Shown: piece after piece, positions 43,783-50,897 of the stretch
Layout: each line of letters starts with the position of its first letter
Numbering within the stretch: the first letter of the stretch is position 1
Program-made: the position numbers and the translations under genes
The notes under the pieces: generated by a model
What the model was told of the DNA's origin: nothing
Database searches by the model: none
What the model saw: only the letters and a program-made list of their open reading frames with translations
Assembly: GCA_947581755.1 (NCBI GenBank)
Contig: CANPVN010000008.1
Coordinates: 1 to 52,432, forward strand
Origin: an uncultured Clostridia bacterium
GTDB taxonomy: Bacteria > Bacillota > Clostridia > Christensenellales > Pumilibacteraceae
DNA: 52,432 bases
Direction of reading: 5' to 3'

Positions 43783-44601
43783 TTACTTATTCTCAAGCAA
43801 ATGAGAAGTATCAATTTGTTGCAACACACGCAGTTGAGAGCGTGCCATATCATTGAGGCGTTGCAAACGCTCTGCTTGTGGGACATTCTGCTCGATTAGA
43901 ATAGCGTTATAGCTTTCCATATTGGCAATCACAAGCAGTTGTTCAATAGTAGCGTAATCCCGAATATTCTCTTTTAACGTCGGATTTTCTTTACGCCACT
44001 GTGCGGCGGTCTTGCCGAACAGCGCAACGTTCAAAAGGTCTGCCTCATCGGCATAGACATATTTGAGTTGTTCGTCCGTTAGGGTAGGAACTATGTTTTC
44101 TTTAATGGCGTCGGTATGTATGTGATAGTTGACCTTTGCAAGTTCGCGTTTTGCCGACCATTCCAATTCTTTTTGTTCTTGAATTTTTAAGCGTTGAAAT
44201 TCCTTAATCAAATAAAATTCAAATTCTGTGGAAATCCAACTTGCAAACTTAAAAGCAATATCTTGATGAGCATAAGTGCCGCCGCCTTTCCCCGATTTTG
44301 AAACGACGCCGATTGCACCAACTTTATCTATCCATTGTTGCGGCGAAAGAGTAAAAGCGTTTTGTCCACACTCATTCAATAACTGGTCGATTTCGACCAG
44401 TTTTACATCGGGGTTATAAAACTTTTCCCATAGTCCCATATATTCGATGGCAGAATATGTTCTGAACCAATTTTTAACTACGTCGGCGGGAGCAATGGGA
44501 TTTTTTCTTCGGGCTATATCTGTAAGAGAAATAAACATTTCTTGATTTATATCCCTGTAACCTATATTCAATCCGCTAACCGTAACTTCTTGATTTGCCA
44601 T
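43783..44601 (-). CDS. KilA-N domain DNA-binding protein
   Basis: A 272-aa protein whose first 140 residues match the KilA-N domain: ISLTDIARRK..., VVKNWFRTYSAIEYMGLWE, NAFTLSPQQWIDKVGAIGV and GGGTYAHQDIAFKFASWIS. The rest is helical and Gln/Glu-rich. KilA-N proteins are thought to bind DNA and occur in phages and in type I restriction loci. It lies between the HEPN-motif gene and the DUF2971 gene with gaps of 11-13 nt, so it is co-expressed with the restriction genes. A regulatory or antitoxin role is possible but unproven. Confidence 0.9.
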   Translation of the reverse strand: MANQEVTVSGLNIGYRDINQEMFISLTDIARRKNPIAPADVVKNWFRTYSAIEYMGLWEKFYNPDVKLVEIDQLLNECGQNAFTLSPQQWIDKVGAIGVVSKSGKGGGTYAHQDIAFKFASWISTEFEFYLIKEFQRLKIQEQKELEWSAKRELAKVNYHIHTDAIKENIVPTLTDEQLKYVYADEADLLNVALFGKTAAQWRKENPTLKENIRDYATIEQLLVIANMESYNAILIEQNVPQAERLQRLNDMARSQLRVLQQIDTSHLLENK

Positions 44602-44614
44602 AAGTCCACTCCTT

Positions 44615-45886
44615 TTATGAAAGAATATTTATTTGCTGAATTTCGAAATTGTCTTTTAAAAAAGCCTCAAAGTTAATTAATGACTTTTCGGAAGTAATGA
44701 AAACTCCTTTTAAAATGATGTTGATACCATCAAATATATTTTCTTTGATATCTACTGCATTTAAAAATGTGTCATCATTGCCAATTTTTATTTCCCTATT
44801 ATCAATTTTTGCATTGATATAATCTATTAATTTTGATTTTGTATTGGTTAGGAGTTTAAGATAATTAATATTTAAATCTAAAAATTCTTTAAGCAATAAA
44901 TAAGCTGCTTTGAAAGTTTTTTGCCATAATGCATCCAAGGGATCAATAATCTCGTGGAATAAAGCATTCCTTAGTCCTATTACAAAATCGATAAACCAAG
45001 ATGCGCCATCTTCTCGTATGCGTTTATAACAATAATCCATTTGTGCTTGTGACTTTTCCGCAATAAGAAATTCCGAAAATAAATTAAATGGTTGTTGTAT
45101 AATAAGCCTATATTCGTTTTCTTTCTTATCTTGATGCAAGAGTGGCATTTCTAAATTAATTTTAAAGTTTTCTCTTATAAGATTAGAGCAAAAGTGCATT
45201 TTACTGGAAATAAGAATTTTTACTTTATCCTGCAAGGACGAAACTTGAAGCACAGTACATTTTTTATTAATTTGTATGTCAATTTGATTGCATATAGATG
45301 TATAAATAGATTTTAAATATTCGGATTCGTGCAAGTTTTCCAGTCGGGAGTAATCAACTTCGTCAATAAATTTTTTAACATCTACTTTAAATTTAAGTTG
45401 TTCGTTATATGTTACTTGATTATATTTACCAGTTGTTTGTATTACACCGTGGATATTATATCGATCAACTATGTTCATATCAATATGTACTCTGTCTTTT
45501 ATTGCCGCTTTTGACGAATCAATATATTCAGTAGCGGTGTATTGATAATGAAAATTTTCGTTCATCCTATAAAAAGACTTAAAGAAATATTGCGGGAAAA
45601 CTTTTGCTATATTTATTCTACTCGGTAAATATAAATCATATAGAAGATCCGTATATTTTTTTATTTCAAGATTTTTCGATATAAAATGCAAGTGATCTTG
45701 TTTGTATCGATTTGTAAACGGTCTATCTCCACGAGGTTTACCTGATTCATCAAAGACATGTACATCCGGGTAAAGCTCTCTTAATGTCGCAACAAAAGCA
45801 AACCATGTTTTAATAAACATAGTAACATAGTCTGACTCAGTAATTGTTTTCCAATTATCGTACTTTTGTAAGTTCTTATCTGTCAT
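44615..45886 (-). CDS. Unknown protein with HEPN-like RNase motif, in restriction operon
   Basis: A 423-aa protein of no family I recognise. It is AT-rich, mainly helical, without signal peptide or membrane helix. The C-terminal half contains FVIGLRNALFHEI, with Arg306-Asn307 and His311: the R-N-x3-H form of the R-x4-6-H active-site motif of HEPN-domain RNases. Long helices before (residues 265-300) and after (315-345) fit the four-helix HEPN fold. It follows hsdS by 7 nt. Known anticodon nucleases such as PrrC use a HEPN motif and are encoded inside type I restriction loci, but they carry an ATPase domain that is absent here. A defence RNase role is a hypothesis. Confidence 0.65.
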   Translation of the reverse strand: MTDKNLQKYDNWKTITESDYVTMFIKTWFAFVATLRELYPDVHVFDESGKPRGDRPFTNRYKQDHLHFISKNLEIKKYTDLLYDLYLPSRINIAKVFPQYFFKSFYRMNENFHYQYTATEYIDSSKAAIKDRVHIDMNIVDRYNIHGVIQTTGKYNQVTYNEQLKFKVDVKKFIDEVDYSRLENLHESEYLKSIYTSICNQIDIQINKKCTVLQVSSLQDKVKILISSKMHFCSNLIRENFKINLEMPLLHQDKKENEYRLIIQQPFNLFSEFLIAEKSQAQMDYCYKRIREDGASWFIDFVIGLRNALFHEIIDPLDALWQKTFKAAYLLLKEFLDLNINYLKLLTNTKSKLIDYINAKIDNREIKIGNDDTFLNAVDIKENIFDGINIILKGVFITSEKSLINFEAFLKDNFEIQQINILS

Positions 45887-45893
45887 AATATAT

Positions 45894-47318
45894 TTAATTT
45901 TGCCATTCTAACCAATGGAGTGCAGTGGTTTCGTCTATTTCGATTGCCATTTCTACCGCTTTGATCGCTCTGTCTAAAAGCGACTTAGCCTCTTTGCGCA
46001 AGCGGAACGATTCCTGAACTTTTTCGGTAATCTCTTTTTGTTTTTCCATATCCAACACGGGGATAACAACCTTTTCAATATCGGAGATTGTCCAATGTTG
46101 TATGATTGCACCATTGCAATCACGCTCGGCTTGTAACTGAACGATCGGCGAATTAAGTACCAACGTTAGATAATCGGGTAAAATTTTGCTCGTATCTTTT
46201 ATGGTCAAATGTAGCAATGCTCCCGATGTAACAATCTGTCTATCCTCTTCGAGCTTATATGCAATTCCAACACTTCCGTCTTTTGTTAATAAAATTGTAT
46301 CTTTGCAGGGATAAAGGCTATCTATATCAGGTACAATATTCGGCGAAAGCATAATTTTGGAATCGGTCAATTCAAATTTATTGATGTCGCTGACGCGCAC
46401 GAAAGGAATGCCCTCGTCTCGATAGGCATCACTACCCGGTTCAATGGACTTTTTAATCGACACAAGTCCATTTTTACCGCCTAAATTTTCTGTTGCGAAT
46501 TTACTCAAAATATCGAACAGCTCATCATATTTCGGTTGATAATATTCTGCATCGAGACGCCCCGATTTTTTAAAGCTTTCCTTTGCACTTTTGACAGCTA
46601 TGCTTTTGTCGGTAAATATTTTAATATTTAAAGTATTATATAAAATATTCTCCGCCGCCTTATATGCCGAAATAGAATGGGCACGTAGCTTTTGGTTCGT
46701 TGTAATTATATTTTTGACAGCCTCATAAAACTCGCTGCTAAATTTGGGAATAGGTATAAAGGTCAAATCTGATACATTGAGTTTTGGTTGAGCGTTTCCA
46801 CTTGTTCTTCTTATGGTTAATTTTTTGCCGTATTTAGTGTTTAAAAAAGTCAATATGAATGCTTTTTCTCCCAAAGAATAATTCGTTAATTTAATTCCAA
46901 TATTGTTTTCGCTTATATTGCATTCTTTTATATGTTCATTCACTCTTGCATAATATCCAATACTGTTACCAACTTTTGATAAGACTATATCTCCAATGCG
47001 CAAGGCTGAATTAAATATTTTTTTATGATTTAATTCACTGATATAAACCATATTATCAGTTGAAATATTAAAACCACCTCGTATATTCTCTATTCTTATA
47101 AAAGGTACACCATTTGAAAGATAATCGTCGCTTTTGAGGGTCGATCCAAATGGGCCACTTACTATTTCTTCAAGGTGGAGAAAGAAATGGTCTTTTTGGC
47201 GCAAATGCCTATCTATTGCAAGTGCATACTTATTGAAAAATTCGGCATCATATCTAAAAGATATATTATTGCTTAAAACATCTTTAATTTTTATTTCTAT
47301 ACATTCCAGCCCATCCAT
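45894..47318 (-). CDS. hsdS: Type I restriction specificity subunit HsdS
   Basis: A 474-aa specificity protein with two target-recognition halves: TRD1 (about residues 1-190, with GPFGSTLKSDDY and GVPFIRIENIRGG) and TRD2 (about 270-430, with VRVSDINKFEL and TKDGSVGIAYKL), each followed by a conserved helical spacer. It directs methylation, and cleavage if a nuclease is coupled, to a bipartite DNA site. The ATG at 47318 has no ribosome binding site and lies in the 3' arm of a 9-bp stem. The frame stays open upstream and can be entered by -1 slippage from hsdM. This may be the second half of a frameshift fusion. Confidence 0.9.
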   Translation of the reverse strand: MDGLECIEIKIKDVLSNNISFRYDAEFFNKYALAIDRHLRQKDHFFLHLEEIVSGPFGSTLKSDDYLSNGVPFIRIENIRGGFNISTDNMVYISELNHKKIFNSALRIGDIVLSKVGNSIGYYARVNEHIKECNISENNIGIKLTNYSLGEKAFILTFLNTKYGKKLTIRRTSGNAQPKLNVSDLTFIPIPKFSSEFYEAVKNIITTNQKLRAHSISAYKAAENILYNTLNIKIFTDKSIAVKSAKESFKKSGRLDAEYYQPKYDELFDILSKFATENLGGKNGLVSIKKSIEPGSDAYRDEGIPFVRVSDINKFELTDSKIMLSPNIVPDIDSLYPCKDTILLTKDGSVGIAYKLEEDRQIVTSGALLHLTIKDTSKILPDYLTLVLNSPIVQLQAERDCNGAIIQHWTISDIEKVVIPVLDMEKQKEITEKVQESFRLRKEAKSLLDRAIKAVEMAIEIDETTALHWLEWQN

Positions 47319-47377
47319 TAAAGCCTGATATTTCGCTTCGTTGAAAGGTTCAACGGATGGGCTTATTGAAAAAAACT
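47308..47377 (-). promoter_or_regulatory. Possible -1 frameshift signal joining hsdM to hsdS
   Basis: On the minus strand, T TTT TTT (47375-47369) lies in the phase needed for -1 slippage two codons before the hsdM stop. Five nucleotides later a 9-bp stem begins (AGCCCATCC 47363-47355 with GGATGGGCT 47316-47308); its loop holds a further 6-bp hairpin (47354-47340). An AGGAAGG lies just upstream. The -1 frame runs through 17 codons into hsdS without a stop. Alternatives are translational coupling or tract-length variation. Confidence 0.6.
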
Positions 47378-49342
47378 TAAACCTTCCTTTTTTGCGAATT
47401 CGGCAAACGCTTCGGCAATCCCGTCGCCAGTTCTGCCATCGTGATTATACAGATCCTGCTCAACAATCAAATGACCGTGACCGTCAAGCGCATTTGTTCC
47501 GTCGGCTTGTTTAACATAAATCTTATCGCCGCTGTTGTCTTTGCCCGGTTTCTGTTGAGTTGCAAAGAAGATATTATAATCATCTTTGCGTGGACACAGT
47601 TTATTGTCCCATTTTTGCACGAAAAGGACGCTCGTCTTTGTTCCCGTATGCGGCTTGAATGTATTGCCATGTAACCCAACGACGGCAAGGATTCTGCAAC
47701 GTTCGGCAATAAATTCGCGGATATACTTGTCGCTACTGTTGTTAAATCTGCCCTGCGGCAACACAATCGCCATGCGCCCGCCCGGTTTTAGGAAGTCAAG
47801 ATTGCGCTCAATAAAAAGTTCATCTCTGCCAACTTTATTCTGAATTTTTCCCTTCTCGTTTTTCCCAAGCTCATATTTTCCGAGAATTCTCGTTTCTTTG
47901 ATATCCCCCGCAAAAGGCGGATTCGCCATTACGATATCAAAGTTGAATTCACGATATCCTTTTCCACGGGACAAATCCTTTAAGCGATAAAAGCCTTCGA
48001 AATAAGTGCGGAGCCAATCTTCCTGTTTCGCTGTTTCGTCCCAACGATCATAATCGAGCGTGTTGAGGTGAAGTACATTTGTATGCCCGTCTCCTGCAAT
48101 CAAATTGAGTGTGCGCGCAACACGCACGGCTTTTTCGTCAAAGTCTATCCCGAAAATGTTCTCCTTAACGTATTCCGTGTAGGGCAGAGGTTTTTGATCG
48201 AGAGAAAATAATTCGCCTTTCGGTCTGCCTTCTTCCTCTGCCATTTTGTCCCAAACGTTAAAAATGGTATGGACGGGAAAGCCACTACTGCCGCAGGCAG
48301 TATCGATCATCTTTTCATTCTTTTGTGGGTTGAGCATACGAACGCACATCTCGATGACATACCGAGGCGTAAAAAACTGTCCCTTTTCGCCTTTGCTCGA
48401 TTTGCTCATCAGATATTCAAAGGCATCATCAACCACTTCGAGATTACTATTGAACAATTTTACATTCTGTAAAGACGCTACGCAAATAGAGAGGTGCGAG
48501 GGAGAGAGCATAATTTTTGTGTTCTCCTCAAATACACCTTTCCATTTTTTATTTGCTGCATTAAACAAATCTTGTATAGCCTCTTTCAGCTTATATTCTG
48601 TACGTCCTGCATTGGTAAATTCAAGATAGCGAGAGGGCATCTGTCCGCTCATAAACTCGTCATATAACTTTGCAAAAATAAGTTTAAAACACTCTTCAAA
48701 GACATCCACGCCGGCGTTGGCGAGAACTTCATCCTCTAAATCCTTGATTTTATCTTTGAGCGATATTTTGTCTTTTTGCAAAACATCGTTTTTCTTTAAA
48801 TCTTCAATTGTCCAACGCTCGGAAACAATGTCCATAAGCGTTTGGCTGGCATTTGGGATATTGCGGATGTCCTCGAAATAGTTGGGATCTTTACGGTTAT
48901 AGTAGGCGACCTGTTCGCCGTTGCACCAAACCGCAATCGGCGCACCTGTACTGTTGCAATAACTCTTTAACTGTTCCTTTCCCTCTTTTAACTTCGGCTT
49001 TTTGACTTCGATAATAATATAGGGGACAAGCGGACGATCTTCGTCCATAATGACAATATCGGCACGCTTTACTTCACGACCGAAATAAACTGGATATTCG
49101 AGCTGCATCTGCGAGACAGGATAGCCGTATTCATTCAAGAGTTTATCAATGAAAAGTTGCCGAACAACCTCTTCGGGTTTTAGTACGATTGGCTTTTTAC
49201 GGACAAGACAATCCACCGTCGCATATGGATTACCCTTTTTGTCGGTTTTAACAACAATTTTGCTATTGAGTCTGTCTATGCTCTCTTGGCTGAATTGCTC
49301 GGTCTTGTAAGCACTGTCCTTTAAAATATCAAAGATTGTCAT
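47363..49342 (-). CDS. hsdM: HsdM-type N6-adenine methyltransferase with N-terminal HSDR_N nuclease-like domain
   Basis: A 659-aa protein with two modules. Residues about 55-150 resemble HSDR_N: Glu82, RADIVIMD (Asp95) and IIEVKK (Glu112, Lys114) form a PD-(D/E)XK-like nuclease site. Residues about 215-600 are the methyltransferase: helical domain, GQFFTPRYVIEMCVRML, SAM motif DTACGSSGFP (348-357, mostly conserved) and catalytic NPPF (474-477). With hsdS this gives nuclease, methylase and specificity parts without an HsdR motor, as in type IIG or IIB systems. It has its own promoter and GGAG RBS. It is the first of five island genes. Confidence 0.9.
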   Translation of the reverse strand: MTIFDILKDSAYKTEQFSQESIDRLNSKIVVKTDKKGNPYATVDCLVRKKPIVLKPEEVVRQLFIDKLLNEYGYPVSQMQLEYPVYFGREVKRADIVIMDEDRPLVPYIIIEVKKPKLKEGKEQLKSYCNSTGAPIAVWCNGEQVAYYNRKDPNYFEDIRNIPNASQTLMDIVSERWTIEDLKKNDVLQKDKISLKDKIKDLEDEVLANAGVDVFEECFKLIFAKLYDEFMSGQMPSRYLEFTNAGRTEYKLKEAIQDLFNAANKKWKGVFEENTKIMLSPSHLSICVASLQNVKLFNSNLEVVDDAFEYLMSKSSKGEKGQFFTPRYVIEMCVRMLNPQKNEKMIDTACGSSGFPVHTIFNVWDKMAEEEGRPKGELFSLDQKPLPYTEYVKENIFGIDFDEKAVRVARTLNLIAGDGHTNVLHLNTLDYDRWDETAKQEDWLRTYFEGFYRLKDLSRGKGYREFNFDIVMANPPFAGDIKETRILGKYELGKNEKGKIQNKVGRDELFIERNLDFLKPGGRMAIVLPQGRFNNSSDKYIREFIAERCRILAVVGLHGNTFKPHTGTKTSVLFVQKWDNKLCPRKDDYNIFFATQQKPGKDNSGDKIYVKQADGTNALDGHGHLIVEQDLYNHDGRTGDGIAEAFAEFAKKEGLSFFQ

Positions 49343-49372
49343 ATGCTACTCCATTATACTATTATCGTCTTT

Positions 49373-49401
49373 ATTATAGCATATTTCTCGACATTTTTCA
49401 A
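49373..49401 (-). promoter_or_regulatory. Sigma-A promoter of the hsdM operon
   Basis: Minus strand TTGAAA (49396-49401), 17-nt spacer, TATAAT (49373-49378), about 30 nt before the hsdM ATG. Confidence 0.85.
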
Positions 49402-49520
49402 CCACGTGATATGGATTGTGTGTGATCATAAAGAATTTTTATCTTAACACCCCGAATTTCGGCTTGTAAGTGTCCTATATAGATAGTTCAGATTTAAAAA
49501 AGATTGATGAAACTTTATCG
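49402..49520. other. Non-coding spacer upstream of hsdM
   Basis: No gene is visible. It includes a third partial copy (TAAGTGTCC near 49468) of the motif that recurs in the direct repeats at 49521-49613. Confidence 0.4.
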
Positions 49521-49613
49521 TAGACCATTGACTTTTTCTTAAAAGTGTCCTTGTGAATTATAGAGGGAATTTTTATGTAGACCGTCAACTTTCTAATAAA
49601 AGTGTCCTTGTGA
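49521..49613. repeat. Two imperfect 36-nt direct repeats
   Basis: Copies at 49521-49556 and 49578-49613 share TAGACC, a CAACTTT/GACTTTTT middle and an exact AAAAGTGTCCTTGTGA end. They sit between the island and the tRNA and may be remnants of an insertion-sequence end or integration scar. Too few and too irregular for CRISPR. Confidence 0.6.
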
Positions 49614-49674
49614 TAGTGAGGGCAAATAATTTAATTTGGCGTGACATTTTAGGCGTTTTTCTGCAAATTCGCAA

Positions 49675-49715
49675 CAAAAAAGCAACTCGTCTGAACGTGA
49701 GTTCAAACGAGTTGC
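49675..49715 (-). terminator. Terminator of tRNA-Ser
   Basis: A 15-bp stem, GCAACTCGTTTGAAC with GTTCAGACGAGTTGC on the minus strand (one G-U), loop TCAC, followed by TTTTTT, three nucleotides past the encoded CCA end. Confidence 0.93.
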
Positions 49716-49718
49716 ACT

Positions 49719-49809
49719 TGGCGGAGAGAGGGGGATTTGAACCCCCGGTACCCTATTGGGGTACGCACGCTTTCCAAGCGTGTGCCTTAAACCGCTCAAC
49801 CATCTCTCC
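49719..49809 (-). tRNA. tRNA-Ser (anticodon GGA)
   Basis: A class II tRNA with a 7-bp acceptor stem (GGAGAGA / TCTCTCC), D-arm GGTTGAGCGGTTTAAGGC, anticodon stem CACGC / GCGTG with loop TTGGAAA (anticodon GGA at 49773-49775), a long variable arm (TACCCC..GGGGTA type), T-arm GGGGG TTCAAAT CCCCC, discriminator G and encoded CCA. The long variable arm and G discriminator identify serine. It reads UCC and UCU codons. It has its own promoter and terminator and borders the restriction island, a common insertion position. Confidence 0.97.
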
Positions 49810-49823
49810 AAGCGCGCCTATTT

Positions 49824-49852
49824 ATATTACCATAAATCTTTTTTTTAAGCAA
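49824..49852 (-). promoter_or_regulatory. Promoter of tRNA-Ser
   Basis: Minus strand TTGCTT (49847-49852), 17-nt spacer, TAATAT (49824-49829), 14 nt before the mature 5' end. Confidence 0.75.
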
Positions 49853-49896
49853 ATGTTTTTGCTATTATTTTTTATTTTTCCGAATATTTTTTCTCG

Positions 49897-49955
49897 AATG
49901 ACAATTTTGAAAGCCTCTCTCTCCTGTTTTTATGCTTTCAAGGCGGTCATTTTTT
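49897..49955 (+). terminator. Long two-part hairpin with T-run
   Basis: AATGAC pairs with GTCATT and, inside, TTGAAAGC with GCTTTCAA, separated by a 4x4 internal loop; TTTT follows on the plus strand. No plus-strand gene ends here, so it may belong to an unseen small transcript or a decayed element. Confidence 0.5.
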
Positions 49956-49957
49956 GC

Positions 49958-49985
49958 GGTAGGGGCGGCTCTACCGACGGTAGAG
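49958..49985 (+). promoter_or_regulatory. Mutually exclusive hairpins
   Basis: CGGTAG can pair with CTACCG, or the same CTCTACC can pair with the following GGTAGAG. The second form is followed by TTGTGTTTTT, as in a terminator/antiterminator switch. Function unknown. Confidence 0.35.
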
Positions 49986-50007
49986 TTGTGTTTTTCTCGT
50001 AGAGAGT

Positions 50008-50038
50008 CCTTTCCCTTGCAATAGAAAAGGGCTTTTTT
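50008..50038 (+). terminator. Terminator-like hairpin before the hlyIII gene
   Basis: CCCTT / AAGGG stem (or the overlapping CCTTT / AAAGG) followed by CTTTTTTT on the plus strand. It would stop transcripts coming from the structured region upstream. Confidence 0.6.
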
Positions 50039-50067
50039 TGAGTATACTTAATTTGGATCCAAGTAGG

Positions 50068-50097
50068 TTTACCTTTGTCGCTCCGAAGCAATATAAT
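50068..50097 (+). promoter_or_regulatory. Possible promoter of the hlyIII gene
   Basis: TTTACC (50068-50073), 18-nt spacer, TATAAT (50092-50097). The -10 is perfect, the -35 weak, and the -10 sits in the loop of a CTCCGAA / TTCGGAG inverted repeat. Confidence 0.5.
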
Positions 50098-50151
50098 ATT
50101 TATGTTCGGAGGAAAAAAACCGACTACAACAAACTCAAGGAGTAAATAAAC

Positions 50152-50841
50152 ATGGAAGAAAGTTATGCCGTATTACCGTCCCGTCCACAATACAAGGAAA
50201 AGCCTGTCGGCTTATATTCCAAAGGAGAAGAAATTTTCAACGCCGTATCTCATATTGTCGGCGGGGCAATAGGAATTGCGATATTTATCATAGGAATAAT
50301 ATTCGCCTACCCTTCCGTTGCGGACATTGCGGCGATGGCGGTTTTCGGAGTCTCGGTAATCGTTCTTTATACGATGAGCGCGTTATATCATTTCTTGCGC
50401 GAAGGTAAGGCAAAAAGAGTATTCAGAATATTCGATCATTGCACGATATTTTTACTTATTGCGGGCACGTACACCCCCTATTGCATCATCGCGCTGAAAG
50501 GTTCGACAATAGGCATAGCCATTTTGATTGCGGAGTGGGTAATGGCGATCCTCGGCATAACGGGCAACGCAATCGCCATGAAAAACAAAGTGATAAAAGG
50601 TTTCTCGATGGCGTTTTACTGTATCATGGGTTGGCTTATTCTTATCGCCTTCGGGCAATTATCGGATAGGATCTCGACGGCAAGTTTTTATCTTTTGCTT
50701 GCGGGAGGAATCGCTTATACCTTGGGTATCGCCTTCTATGCATTGGGAAAAAAGATAAAATACTTCCACTCCGTATGGCACCTTTTCGATATTGCGGGTA
50801 CCTCGCTTCAGTTTGTTTCGCTTTTGCTTTTGCTTATATAA
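50152..50841 (+). CDS. Hemolysin III / PAQR family membrane protein
   Basis: A 229-aa protein with seven hydrophobic helices of the HlyIII/YqfA family. Motifs: GEEIFNAVSHIVGG with the first conserved His, TMSALYHFLREG, RIFDHCTIFLLIAGTYTPY (the conserved Ser/Asp-His region) and YFHSVWHLFDIAG with the C-terminal HxxxH. The His and Asp residues probably form a metal site, as in PAQR proteins. Despite the name, a hemolytic role is not established for most members. RBS AAGGAGT lies 8 nt before the ATG. Confidence 0.94.
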   Translation: MEESYAVLPSRPQYKEKPVGLYSKGEEIFNAVSHIVGGAIGIAIFIIGIIFAYPSVADIAAMAVFGVSVIVLYTMSALYHFLREGKAKRVFRIFDHCTIFLLIAGTYTPYCIIALKGSTIGIAILIAEWVMAILGITGNAIAMKNKVIKGFSMAFYCIMGWLILIAFGQLSDRISTASFYLLLAGGIAYTLGIAFYALGKKIKYFHSVWHLFDIAGTSLQFVSLLLLLI

Positions 50842-50852
50842 AAAATATGTAT

Positions 50853-50882
50853 CATGAAAGCGGCGTTACCGTCGCTTTCATG
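50853..50882 (-). terminator. Terminator between the hlyIII and TasA-like genes
   Basis: A 13-bp stem CATGAAAGC.GCG / CG.CGCTTTCATG type with a 4-nt loop lies between two convergent genes. On the minus strand a TTTTTT follows after 7 nt. It may serve both genes. Confidence 0.6.
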
Positions 50883-50897
50883 GTTACGAGTTTGTCT

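Noticed and set aside
49521..49613. CRISPR-like repeats
   Set aside because: Only two imperfect copies with a 21-nt gap, and no cas gene.
50102..50149. 15-codon upstream open frame ending at the hlyIII RBS
   Set aside because: Its ATG lies at the predicted transcription start without its own RBS; most likely chance.
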